Assembly (NCBI GenBank): GCA_947499955.1
Contig: CANMQI010000011.1
Coordinates: 1 to 64,000 of the forward strand
Direction: 5' to 3'
Length of the DNA: 64,000 nt
Source: an uncultured Granulosicoccus sp.
GTDB taxonomy: Bacteria > Pseudomonadota > Gammaproteobacteria > Granulosicoccales > Granulosicoccaceae
Shown: piece after piece, positions 1 to 7,078 of the stretch
How the letters are laid out: each line of letters starts with the position of its first letter
Position numbering within the stretch: position 1 is the first letter of the stretch
Translations under genes and position numbers: made by a program
The notes under the pieces: model-generated
The model's input: only the letters and a program-made list of their open reading frames with translations
Database searches by the model: none
What the model was told of the DNA's origin: nothing

Positions 1-59
1 CTGTCGTGGCCCTGAACCCGCTGAGAAAGGAAGTAGCTGTATCCTGATTTAGCACGCAA

Positions 60-304
60 CTATCTTGACAAACACCGCAGTCCGCGTGATATCTCCTCTC
101 GCTCCTCCAGGCTCAAATCCAAAGCAGATCGATGACGTCTGCGAGGCTCTATTCCACCGCGTTTCTCAATATATACATGAATACCGAAGGCTTGCTGATA
201 CCCATACGCCTGGAAATCTCCTGATGTGATTCTCCTTTATGCCACATCCTCCAAAGCTCGCGTCGTTGCTCCTCGTTTAAACGTTTTCCTGTTGACCCAC
301 TCAT
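60..304 (-). pseudogene. IS30-family transposase N-terminus, frameshifted and truncated
   Basis: Reading leftward from ATG at 304, a 51-codon frame ends at a stop at 149-151 and contains an HTH-like segment (EEQRRELWRMWHKGESHQEI). One frame over, the sequence continues with GGIEPRRR and then LSLEEREEISRGL, the signature that follows the first HTH in many IS30-family transposases. The two parts join if one base is removed from an ATATAT run near 178-185. The second frame stops at 60-62. The shift plus the missing C-terminus make this inactive. Family assignment is from recalled IS30 signatures. Confidence 0.65.
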
Positions 305-336
305 CTTCAACCCCGCTAATCATGGAAAATAGCAGG

Positions 337-362
337 TGTTGCGCTCACCGTTTGAATCCGCC
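337..362 (-). repeat. IS30-type terminal inverted repeat (one end)
   Basis: Read leftward, the segment contains GATTCAA, then CGGT, then CGCAACA, which matches the recalled layout of IS30 ends (GATTCAA..GGTC..CGCAACA). It lies 33 bases upstream of the transposase ATG, where an IS30 left end should be. The partner end is not in the window. Confidence 0.55.
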
Positions 363-371
363 CAACGCACT

Positions 372-378
372 GTTAAGC
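372..378 (-). other. Candidate attC R'' box of cassette B, interrupted by the IS end
   Basis: On the minus strand this is GCTTAAC, fitting the RYYYAAC core of an attC R'' box. It lies 8 bases past the stop codon of the 386-1042 gene, where a cassette attC should begin. It differs by one base from GCCTAAC, the complement of the GTTAGGC that opens this cassette. About 9 bases further on the IS30-type end begins, so the rest of the attC is missing or displaced. Confidence 0.45.
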
Positions 379-385
379 GATCATT

Positions 386-1042
386 CTATATATTCTGTAG
401 CTCTGCGCGCATACATGTGATTAAACGATCTCTATACTTTTCAATTTCAGTTCCAGTCTCAGTTAGAGACTGCTGTCGAGAATTCATTTCTTCGTTATCA
501 CCTTGAACAAGCAGTGACACGAAATTGCTCATCAGCTCGTGAAATTTATCAATAGAACTTTGGATCAGGACTTCCAACTTTTCAAATATAATCAGCATTT
601 CGTCAGTAGCGGTTAACTTCAGCCTGCTAGACTCATGCTTTACATGCATTAGATCCTGAACTCCTTCTTGCGAGAGTTGAAGGACACTTGAGCTGAATTT
701 TTCGAGTTTTTTTCTAGACTGCTCCGGTGTTTCTTCGTCATCGAGGCTATTGGATAGAAACTCCTGAACAATCGGAGCAAATTTCTCACTCAGTGCAGCA
801 TGATGATTTCGCCCAAGACCATCAAGCAATGTTATATATGCCTCGTACTGATTTGTTTTGAGTTCAAATACTCTTTTTCGTCTTTCGCTTTCGATAGACA
901 GACTATTTATAAGCTGCTCCAATTCTCGTTCATGGCGCTGACCGTTGAAGTATAGAAAGATTCCCCAAAATGCATTTACCGCCGTAAAAATCCAAGCGAA
1001 ATATTGAGGCTTCTGCTGAATAAATTCGTATATCGTTTCCAT
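386..1042 (-). CDS. Membrane-anchored coiled-coil protein of unknown function (cassette B)
   Basis: 218 aa. A single hydrophobic segment at about residues 14-33 (AWIFTAVNAFWGIFLYF) follows a short N-terminus. The rest is charged and helical, rich in E, K, L and Q, and suggests an extended coiled coil on one side of the membrane. I recognise no family. The gene is AT-rich compared with the core genes and lies between an attC-like site (1150-1248) and a possible interrupted attC (372-378), so it looks like a captured gene cassette. The layout (TM segment then coiled coil) resembles the protein at 16468-17004, but I cannot claim homology. The ATG at 1042 is the only good start. Confidence 0.7.
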   Translation of the reverse strand: METIYEFIQQKPQYFAWIFTAVNAFWGIFLYFNGQRHERELEQLINSLSIESERRKRVFELKTNQYEAYITLLDGLGRNHHAALSEKFAPIVQEFLSNSLDDEETPEQSRKKLEKFSSSVLQLSQEGVQDLMHVKHESSRLKLTATDEMLIIFEKLEVLIQSSIDKFHELMSNFVSLLVQGDNEEMNSRQQSLTETGTEIEKYRDRLITCMRAELQNI

Positions 1043-1149
1043 ATCAATTTTACGTTTATCTCATGTAATCCATCACGCGCTTCATCACATCAATCATGGA
1101 ATAGAATATTGTAAAAAGACTTTTTTGACTGCTAGAAATCGCATGTGTC

Positions 1150-1248
1150 GCCTAACAAAGCATTCAGCTGCATTGGAGGCGCTACCGGGTTGTGGCATAG
1201 CCACGTTCCGGTAACGGGTCAAATCACAGCTGCAATGTAATGTTATGC
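1150..1248 (-). other. Integron attC-like recombination site
   Basis: A 99-base imperfect palindrome. Outer arms are GCCTAAC (1150-1156) and GTTATGC (1242-1248). Next inward, CATTCAGCTG pairs with CAGCTGCAATG, leaving an unpaired base as in attC L''/L' boxes. The centre is a strong hairpin with TACCGG..CCGGTA and GTGGC-ATA-GCCAC. Read leftward, R'' is GCATAAC and R' is GTTAGGC, fitting RYYYAAC and GTTRRRY. It sits between two leftward genes, about 115 bases after the stop of the upstream one. The 1043-1364 gene gap holds nothing else I can identify. Confidence 0.75.
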
Positions 1249-1364
1249 AACGTCATAGATCTGCGCATACATAAACTGCGAATCCTAATATATCCATGTT
1301 TGCTTCGCGATGAAATATCAAAATTCATCCAACAAATTAATTGTAATAAAAAGTTATTAAAATT

Positions 1365-1970
1365 CTAGCATTCGCATGGCACAGCATAGTCATTGGAATA
1401 TGGGAGTCGAAAGTTTACATATCTCAAAAAATTCAAATATTGCCGAACGGAAGCATCATATTCCTCATGAGTAAACAAATCACAATCGTTAAATGCGTGA
1501 ACAGTATTCCTCATACTTCTAACGTGGAGAATATATTCCATTTTTTCAGAATCTAGTATCTCATGCTCTTTTATAAAATATTCTAACCCACCAAGAGTTA
1601 AGCTTGCAGCCCCTTTTCCATCCTTTTTGCGTGATTTCAAATAATCTTCATTATAAATAGAAAGAAAAAGCTTCAAAGTTCCTTCTATTAGACACCCTAG
1701 ATTCGTCCATGCTAGTATTTTCTCACCATCTGTAAGATCTTTTTTAGATTTATCAGGCAGCCAAAGCAACAATGTTTCAGTTAAGGAAACTTGCCAGTCT
1801 AGCCTGGATTTCGATAGAATTTCGGTAACGCTAAGTGGAGCCCAACCTTCGGCTGAAGACCAATACTTTGCTAATTCAGCGTTTAGTTTCGTTAATCGTG
1901 AGATCACGTCTTCCAAAGACATATCATGTGGATCTGGCAAAACATTGCCATTAGCATCGAAATAGTCCAT
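1365..1970 (-). CDS. Unknown protein, possible HEPN-like (cassette A)
   Basis: About 201 aa from ATG at 1970. The frame is open back to a TTG at 2036, but that would place the start inside the cassette junction, so I prefer the ATG. The protein is soluble and mostly helical. Near the C-terminus the stretch RSMRNTVHAFND contains an Arg-x6-His pattern like the RX4-6H motif of HEPN RNases, a weak hint only. The gene is strongly AT-rich. It lies in a cassette-like unit: a GTTATGC core just upstream (2028-2034) and an attC-like hairpin downstream (1150-1248). Its host function is unknown. Confidence 0.65.
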   Translation of the reverse strand: MDYFDANGNVLPDPHDMSLEDVISRLTKLNAELAKYWSSAEGWAPLSVTEILSKSRLDWQVSLTETLLLWLPDKSKKDLTDGEKILAWTNLGCLIEGTLKLFLSIYNEDYLKSRKKDGKGAASLTLGGLEYFIKEHEILDSEKMEYILHVRSMRNTVHAFNDCDLFTHEEYDASVRQYLNFLRYVNFRLPYSNDYAVPCEC

Positions 1971-2027
1971 TTTCTGTTTTACACCGTTTCTGTAGTGATT
2001 CACTATTTTATGACACTCGACTTTATC

Positions 2028-2034
2028 GCATAAC
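2028..2034 (-). other. Cassette A left boundary (GTTATGC core)
   Basis: On the minus strand the sequence reads GTTATGC. Cleavage after the G would make TTATGC the first bases of cassette A. These six bases are the exact complement of the R'' box GCATAAC in the attC at its far end, as expected for a cassette that circularised before insertion. Upstream, only 15 bases separate this from the stop of the next gene (2050), and no attC or attI is visible there. Confidence 0.55.
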
Positions 2035-2049
2035 AAGTATTATTTGGAC

Positions 2050-3204
2050 TCAGGCATGCACTGCAACACCGGAGTCACTCGTATTGATCAGCACCGACCC
2101 CTCTACATCCATACTCACAACACCTCCCCCCAAATACTGCCCCACAGCCCCTAACACCCAACTCCTGAACCTGTAAATGTCAACCACCGACTCAATCTCA
2201 TGCCGCTCCTCCCCTTCCGGCAGAAATACACCCACCGCCATTCGCTTCTTGCCGAAGTAGAACCGGCAGATAGGCTTTCGATTGTTGTCGTCCAGTAGAA
2301 TCGCGCAATAGCTCTTGGCATCGCGCATCACGATGCGCGCAGGGTCTACAGATTCAGAACCAATGGCCTGAATAGTCCTAAAGGCGTCCAGTTCCTTTTC
2401 GGTGGTGACCACACCATCATTGGAAACCTGACTAGCCTCCTCTGCCCCACCACCTACAGGTTCAGCCTCAAACGCCACCGGCGCCCCACTGCCATTATCC
2501 AGCGCAGACTTCAGCCGCTCGTTGATACGCTCTCTCACGAAATCCTTCAGCGCCCGGGACACCAGCACTTCAAACTGGCTCTTCACCTGCGTGGTGAACC
2601 GCCCGCTATAGATGCGTGAGGTCAGCAGCTTGACCAGATCCTCCGATGGGCTTTCAAACTCCGAAGCTATTTCTGTCACCAGGGCATTGTGGTATTTCAG
2701 GTTGGCAGCGGTATCCAGAATGTTCTGTAAATCGAACGTCTGCCGCGCGAACTTCTTCAGTTCATCCACATCCCTGTCGCGATATTCCAGTACGTGGAAT
2801 TCGAAGAAAGGACGTTCGTCCATCCGGTTTTCCTTTTCCAGGTCGGTATAGAAAACGTAGCGAATGCCATCGGTGAGAACCGCAAATCGGGCATCGGTGA
2901 CCGAGAAGTAGCGATACAACTGCCCGGCGTGCTTCGCCTCCAGGTTCGCACCAATAGGCTTGCATTCAATGAGGATGGTCATTTGGCCATCCTGCAGAAT
3001 GGCGTAATCCACCTTCTCGCCCTTCTTCACCCCGTGGTCCGCCGTGAACTCAGGCACCACTTCCATCGGGTTGAATATGTCGTAGCCCAGTGACTGCAGG
3101 AACGGCAATACGAAAGCGGTCTTGGTGGCTTCCTCTGTCATGACAGAGGTTTTCTGTCTTTCTATGCGGGTTTTCAGTTCCGCTATCTTGTCTGCGAGAT
3201 CCAT
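2050..3204 (-). CDS. Solitary HsdR N-terminal-like (type I restriction) nuclease-fold protein
   Basis: 384 aa. The N-terminal half looks like the HSDR_N domain seen in stand-alone 'type I restriction' proteins. After an N-terminal coil, a PD-(D/E)XK-type core can be read: D66 in KVDYAI, then E80-C81-K82 in LIECKP, with a following Gln in HAGQLYRYF. The middle is a linker. The C-terminal 100 residues form a second domain of unknown role (CRFYFGKKRMAVGV). No methylase, specificity subunit or helicase domain is nearby, so a full restriction system is not present. Its base composition is like the core genome, unlike the AT-rich cassettes just downstream. Whether it cuts DNA is unknown. Confidence 0.75.
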   Translation of the reverse strand: MDLADKIAELKTRIERQKTSVMTEEATKTAFVLPFLQSLGYDIFNPMEVVPEFTADHGVKKGEKVDYAILQDGQMTILIECKPIGANLEAKHAGQLYRYFSVTDARFAVLTDGIRYVFYTDLEKENRMDERPFFEFHVLEYRDRDVDELKKFARQTFDLQNILDTAANLKYHNALVTEIASEFESPSEDLVKLLTSRIYSGRFTTQVKSQFEVLVSRALKDFVRERINERLKSALDNGSGAPVAFEAEPVGGGAEEASQVSNDGVVTTEKELDAFRTIQAIGSESVDPARIVMRDAKSYCAILLDDNNRKPICRFYFGKKRMAVGVFLPEGEERHEIESVVDIYRFRSWVLGAVGQYLGGGVVSMDVEGSVLINTSDSGVAVHA

Positions 3205-3410
3205 GCTGACTCCTTGCCGTTATTTTCACTGGCGTATGGGCCAGTTGCAGCCATCGTTCATGATCGCTGCTTGTCTCCTGTTCACGACTTCCGTGAAGCA
3301 GGTCAACTTTTTACCGCGTCCTGCATATTAATGCCATGTAAATATTACCGCCAGTCCTTTCGTGTCAAACAGATTGCGCAATTTCGCAGAAAAAATCGCA
3401 TCCACAAGCG

Positions 3411-3896
3411 CTACCCCTGAAAATCCAGCTCGGCATTGTCCGTCACCTCCTTCATCACGAAGAAGCTCCTGATCTGTCGCACTCCCGGAAATGCAATCAG
3501 CTGCTCGCCATGCAGCTTGTTGAAATCAGCCATGTCCTTCACCCGCACCTTCAGGAAATAATCGAAGTCACCGGCCACCAGGTGACAGTCCAGTACGAAG
3601 CTCAATTTCAGGATGGCCGCTTCGAACGCGGCGAAGCTCTCAGGCGTGGAACGGTCCAGCACCACACCCACCATGACGAGTGCGCCGCGAGAGACAGCCA
3701 CCGGGTTGATCATCGCCCGGAACCCAGAGATACAACCTCCTTCTATCAGCCGCTGCGTCCTCCGGTGACAGGTGGCCGCACTGACGTTGACCTTCTGTGC
3801 AAGATCCGCATTACTCAGGCGCCCATCAGTCTGCAAGAGCTTGAGAATCTTCCGGTCGATGCGGTCGAGCTCAATGCCAGTGGTGGAATCTTCCAT
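3411..3896 (-). CDS. acdR: Lrp/AsnC-family regulator, likely AcdR
   Basis: 161 aa. An N-terminal winged HTH (IDRKILKLLQTDGRLSNADL, then SAATCHRRTQRL as recognition helix) is followed by an Lrp/AsnC ligand-binding (RAM) domain with VAGDFDYFLKVRVKDMADF. The gene is divergent from the ACC deaminase gene with about 146 bases between the starts. This is the known acdR-acdS arrangement, in which the Lrp-type protein switches on the deaminase in response to ACC. A direct repeat just upstream of its own start is the likely binding site. The function is inferred from family and position. Confidence 0.85.
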   Translation of the reverse strand: MEDSTTGIELDRIDRKILKLLQTDGRLSNADLAQKVNVSAATCHRRTQRLIEGGCISGFRAMINPVAVSRGALVMVGVVLDRSTPESFAAFEAAILKLSFVLDCHLVAGDFDYFLKVRVKDMADFNKLHGEQLIAFPGVRQIRSFFVMKEVTDNAELDFQG

Positions 3897-3910
3897 TTTC
3901 TGTCCTGTTT

Positions 3911-3928
3911 ATGAACATTCATGAACAT
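3911..3928. promoter_or_regulatory. Candidate Lrp/AcdR operator (10-bp-spaced repeat)
   Basis: ATGAACAT occurs at 3911-3918 and again at 3921-3928, exactly one helical turn apart, 14 bases upstream of the regulator's ATG. The unit also reads as a partial palindrome (ATGTTCATGAATGTTCAT on the other strand). The position between divergent acdR and acdS fits an Lrp-family operator. Confidence 0.45.
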
Positions 3929-4042
3929 GATGGGCATCTTACCACCCCGGAAGACATCTTCTGACCTGTAAACTTGAAAGCAGCTTCCACCCGATTTCCA
4001 GCAGACTTTCTGGTACCGAAACCGACACCAGAGGCTGCACCC

Positions 4043-5059
4043 ATGAACCTGTCCCGATTCGAACGCTATCCACTCACCTTCGGCCCCACCCCCATCGAGC
4101 ACCTGCCACGCCTGACGGATGCACTGGGCGGCAAGGTACAGATCTATGCCAAGCGCGATGACTGCAACTCCGGTCTCGCCATGGGCGGTAACAAGCTGCG
4201 CAAGCTGGAGTACATCGTGCCGGATGCCATTGCCTCTGGCGCAGACACCCTGGTCTCCATTGGGGGCGTGCAGTCCAATCACACCCGCATGGTGGCCGCC
4301 ACCGCTGCCAAGATAGGCATGAAGTGTGTGGTCATTCAGGAGAGCTGGGTGCCACACGAGGATGCCGTCTACGACCGTGTCGGCAATATCCTGATGACGC
4401 GCCTGATGGGGGCTGACAGCCGCATGGTGGATGAGGGCTTCGATATAGGCATTCGCCAGAGCTGGGAAGACGCCATGCAATCGGTACGTGACGCGGGTGG
4501 CCAACCCTATGCCATACCTGCGGGTGCCTCAGTACACCAGTACGGCGGGCTTGGCTATGTGGGCTTTGCCGAGGAGGTTCGTGCTCAGGAGGCCGAGATG
4601 GGCATCCGCTTCGACTACATCGTGGTCTGCGTGGTCACAGGCTCCACTCAGGCCGGTATGATTGTCGGCTTCGCCGAGGACAACCGTGCCGACAGGGTCA
4701 TCGGCATAGACGGTTCAGGCACCCCCGAGCAACTCCGTCAGCAGGTGCGACAGATTGTGGACAACACCGCCGAACTGGTGGAACTGGGACGCCCGGTGCG
4801 CGACGATGAAATCGTCATCAACCCGGACTACGCCTACCCCGCCTATGGCGTGCCGAGCAAGGAGACCAATGAAGCCATCCGTCTGGCTGCGCGCACCGAA
4901 GCCATGATTACCGACCCCGTGTACGAGGGCAAATCCATGCAGGGCATGATCGACCTGGTCGGCAAGGGCTTCTTCCCCGAAGGCTCGAAGGTGCTCTATG
5001 CCCACCTGGGCGGCGCACCGGCACTCAATGGGTACAGCTATACCTATCGGAATGGTTGA
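4043..5059 (+). CDS. acdS: 1-aminocyclopropane-1-carboxylate deaminase
   Basis: 338 aa from ATG at 4043, the usual AcdS length; the upstream in-frame ATG at 3974 would add an unneeded 23 residues. This PLP enzyme breaks ACC into 2-oxobutyrate and ammonia. The PLP lysine lies in [10 protein letters not shown] (about residue 51), followed by [11 protein letters not shown]. The Glu in [11 protein letters not shown] and the Leu in [12 protein letters not shown] are the two positions used to tell true ACC deaminases from D-cysteine desulfhydrases, and both are of the AcdS type. It is cytoplasmic and divergent from the Lrp-type regulator. ACC deamination suggests contact with plants or algae, an inference only. 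Confidence 0.93.
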   Translation: MNLSRFERYPLTFGPTPIEHLPRLTDALGGKVQIYAKRDDCNSGLAMGGNKLRKLEYIVPDAIASGADTLVSIGGVQSNHTRMVAATAAKIGMKCVVIQESWVPHEDAVYDRVGNILMTRLMGADSRMVDEGFDIGIRQSWEDAMQSVRDAGGQPYAIPAGASVHQYGGLGYVGFAEEVRAQEAEMGIRFDYIVVCVVTGSTQAGMIVGFAEDNRADRVIGIDGSGTPEQLRQQVRQIVDNTAELVELGRPVRDDEIVINPDYAYPAYGVPSKETNEAIRLAARTEAMITDPVYEGKSMQGMIDLVGKGFFPEGSKVLYAHLGGAPALNGYSYTYRNG

Positions 5060-5182
5060 AGGGCTGGACTAGTTGGCTTGTTTGCACGGCAGACAACCCG
5101 AGAACGGCATCAGCGCCAACGCGAAGGCCGTGTTGGCGTACCGTAGTCCTGCATGGCTTCGGCGCAGCTGATACTGCCGGAA

Positions 5183-5201
5183 CACGATCTCGCCGATCGT
5201 G
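5183..5201. terminator. Weak hairpin between convergent genes
   Basis: CACGATC-tcgcc-GATCGTG forms a 7-bp perfect stem in the gap between acdS (ending 5059) and the convergent reductase gene (ending 5216). There is no T-tract, so it is at best a weak bidirectional terminator. Confidence 0.3.
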
Positions 5202-5215
5202 AGGTGATCGTTCAA

Positions 5216-6040
5216 TCAATCCCAAATCGGGGCCAGTGTGTCGGGGCTGACCAGGCGACCATCGGCAGTGCCCAGTGCGTCAATCCTGGCTATGTCCTCT
5301 GAGCTCAACTGGATCTCGGCGGCGGCAAGATTTCCAGCCAATCGCTGCTGCTTGCTTGTCCTGGGGAGTGCGATGCTCATGGGGCGGGTCAGAATCCAGG
5401 CCAAGGCAATCTGGGCTGGATCTGCATCATGAGTGGCGGCAATCTCCCGCAATGTCGCATGTTCCATGACCTTGCCCTGCGCCAGCGGCGAATAGGCCTC
5501 GACCGGGATGCCCTTTCTGGCCAGATGGGCAATCATCCGCGTCTGATCGATCAACGGGTGCAACTCGATCTGATTGACGGCCAGCAGCGTGTCCAGCGCT
5601 GCCTGCGCCTGGTCAACCATGTCCATGGTGAAATTCGACACGCCGCCATGTCGGACCTTGCCCGAGTCAATGAGTTTGTTCAGGGCGCCAACGGTGTCTG
5701 CAATCGGTACCTCTTTCGACGGCCAATGCAACAACATCAGATCAACGTAATCTGTGCCCAGCCGCTTGAGTGAGTCATCAGTGGCCGCGATGAACGCCTC
5801 GGACGCAAAGTGTTCCGGAAGAATCTTGGTGGTGAGGAACACCTCATCACGACGCACATCAGCGCGGCGCAGACCCTCACCGACAGCCTCCTCGTTGTTA
5901 TAGGCTTGCGCCGTGTCGATATGACGGAAACCTTCGGCGAGTGCGGCGCAAACCATGTCAGCCACGACGTCCTGTTCCAGTTGGAAGGTGCCAAAGCCCA
6001 GGGCCGGGATTCTGGCAGGGCCGATCAAGGCAATACTCAT
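5216..6040 (-). CDS. Aldo/keto reductase, DkgB (2,5-diketogluconate reductase)-like
   Basis: 274 aa, the usual size of small AKRs. A TIM-barrel enzyme that reduces aldehydes or ketones with NADPH. The N-terminus has PALGFGTFQL, then GFRHIDTAQAYNNEEAVGEG with catalytic Asp and Tyr, VFLTTKI with Lys, and LLHWPSK with His, so the tetrad D-Y-K-H is complete. GVSNF and, further on, ALPRTSKQQRL fit the NADPH site. It is the last gene of a three-gene leftward operon and its ATG overlaps the stop of the preceding oxidoreductase by 4 bases (ATGA), implying coupled translation. The true substrate is unknown. Confidence 0.9.
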   Translation of the reverse strand: MSIALIGPARIPALGFGTFQLEQDVVADMVCAALAEGFRHIDTAQAYNNEEAVGEGLRRADVRRDEVFLTTKILPEHFASEAFIAATDDSLKRLGTDYVDLMLLHWPSKEVPIADTVGALNKLIDSGKVRHGGVSNFTMDMVDQAQAALDTLLAVNQIELHPLIDQTRMIAHLARKGIPVEAYSPLAQGKVMEHATLREIAATHDADPAQIALAWILTRPMSIALPRTSKQQRLAGNLAAAEIQLSSEDIARIDALGTADGRLVSPDTLAPIWD

Positions 6041-7017
6041 GATGTCATCTCCATCTCGGTTGTGTTTGTGGTGTCTGTGAATTCAGGTAGAACATTGGTA
6101 GCCAGATCTGTCAGCACGTCTTCGATCTCGCGCCGGGATTGGCGCAGGTTGAATGCGATGTGTGCCACACCCGCTGTCTGCAGGGCACGGATGTGCTCAA
6201 TCAAGGCATGGCGACCGATGCGGGCTCCGAACTGGATTGATCGCGCGGGTGCGTCCGGGTCTGGGTCTAGGTCCAGATGCATCGCCGTCAAAACAGGCGC
6301 AGGGGGCAGACCTGTATCTTCTCTCGACTTGCGCCATATCGACAAGCGACGCTTCGCCTGATCCGGCGGTCCGGGATAGGTAAACCAGCCGTCCAGATTA
6401 CGGGCGATCCATTGCACGCTTTGCTGGCCCATACCGGCCATGACCATCGGTATGCCCTCCGGCACATAGGGTCGCACGGTGACGGGACCCTGTGGCCCCT
6501 GCAGTTCATTGCCCTCCCAAAGCGCTCGCATCTGCGCGACGCGATCTCGCAGGGCGGCACCGCGTGTTTCATAGTCGAGATCCATTAGCGGGTATTCCAC
6601 CGGACGGTCACCGGATGCGATGCCCAGAATGAAGCGCCCGCCGGACAGGTGGTGCAGGCTGGCAGTCATCTTGGACAGCAGGATCGGATCACGCAGTGGC
6701 AGTACGATACCTGCAGTCCCCAGAGCAATGCGCTGTGTACGCCCGGCCAGAAAACCGAGGTAGGGAATGGGATCAAACACCTGCCCCGCATCCCCGAAGT
6801 GGGGATCGTGGACCGGCACATCCCGCAGCCAGACAGAATCAAAATCAAGACGCTCGGCCAATTCCACACCCTCGGCTGGTTTTGAAATGTCCGGAACACC
6901 AAAGGGGCGGCCTTCGGCACGAGCACGGAGCTGGCCGTCCTCACTCCAGTCACGGTCCAGCGGCAGTTCGAGACCAAAGGTCATTCGGTCCTTATAAATA
7001 AGCTCAAGTGCAGACAT
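6037..7017 (-). CDS. LLM-class (luciferase-like) flavin-dependent oxidoreductase
   Basis: 326 aa. Bacterial-luciferase-like TIM barrel using FMN or F420. Typical segments are DFDSVWLRDVPVHDPHFGD, PYLGFLAGRTQRIALGTAGI, and GGRFILGIASGDRPVEYPLM. The closest groups I recall are small monooxygenases of unknown substrate acting near MFS exporters. It overlaps the downstream aldo/keto reductase by 4 bases and lies 61 bases after the MFS gene, with a strong hairpin between. A LysR-type regulator is divergent from the operon. This suggests a detoxification or small-molecule modification unit, but the compound cannot be named. Confidence 0.88.
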   Translation of the reverse strand: MSALELIYKDRMTFGLELPLDRDWSEDGQLRARAEGRPFGVPDISKPAEGVELAERLDFDSVWLRDVPVHDPHFGDAGQVFDPIPYLGFLAGRTQRIALGTAGIVLPLRDPILLSKMTASLHHLSGGRFILGIASGDRPVEYPLMDLDYETRGAALRDRVAQMRALWEGNELQGPQGPVTVRPYVPEGIPMVMAGMGQQSVQWIARNLDGWFTYPGPPDQAKRRLSIWRKSREDTGLPPAPVLTAMHLDLDPDPDAPARSIQFGARIGRHALIEHIRALQTAGVAHIAFNLRQSRREIEDVLTDLATNVLPEFTDTTNTTEMEMTS

Positions 7018-7042
7018 AATTGCTATTTCCTCTTGTTGACAG

Positions 7043-7069
7043 CCCTGCCGCAGAAAGAATGCGGCAGGG
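7043..7069 (-). terminator. Strong intra-operon hairpin
   Basis: CCCTGCCGCA - 7-base loop - TGCGGCAGGG, a perfect 10-bp GC-rich stem between the MFS gene (ends 7079) and the oxidoreductase (starts 7017). No T-tract follows on either strand, so it may attenuate, mark an mRNA processing point or protect the 3' end of the transporter message. Confidence 0.45.
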
Positions 7070-7078
7070 ACCGTCGAT

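Larger units (their letters stand above)
1..362 (-). mobile_element. Decayed IS30-family insertion sequence end
   Basis: The leftward-reading strip holds an IS30-type terminal sequence at 337-362 followed by the N-terminal part of an IS30-type transposase with a frameshift. The element runs off the left edge, or is truncated near it, because no recognisable catalytic DDE region follows. It abuts the cassette-like genes to its right and appears to have landed just past an attC R'' box. Only one end is visible, so the length and the target duplication cannot be judged. Confidence 0.6.

Noticed and set aside
2612-3093. Several ORFs opposite to the HSDR_N gene
   Set aside because: Shadow frames of a clearly coding gene.
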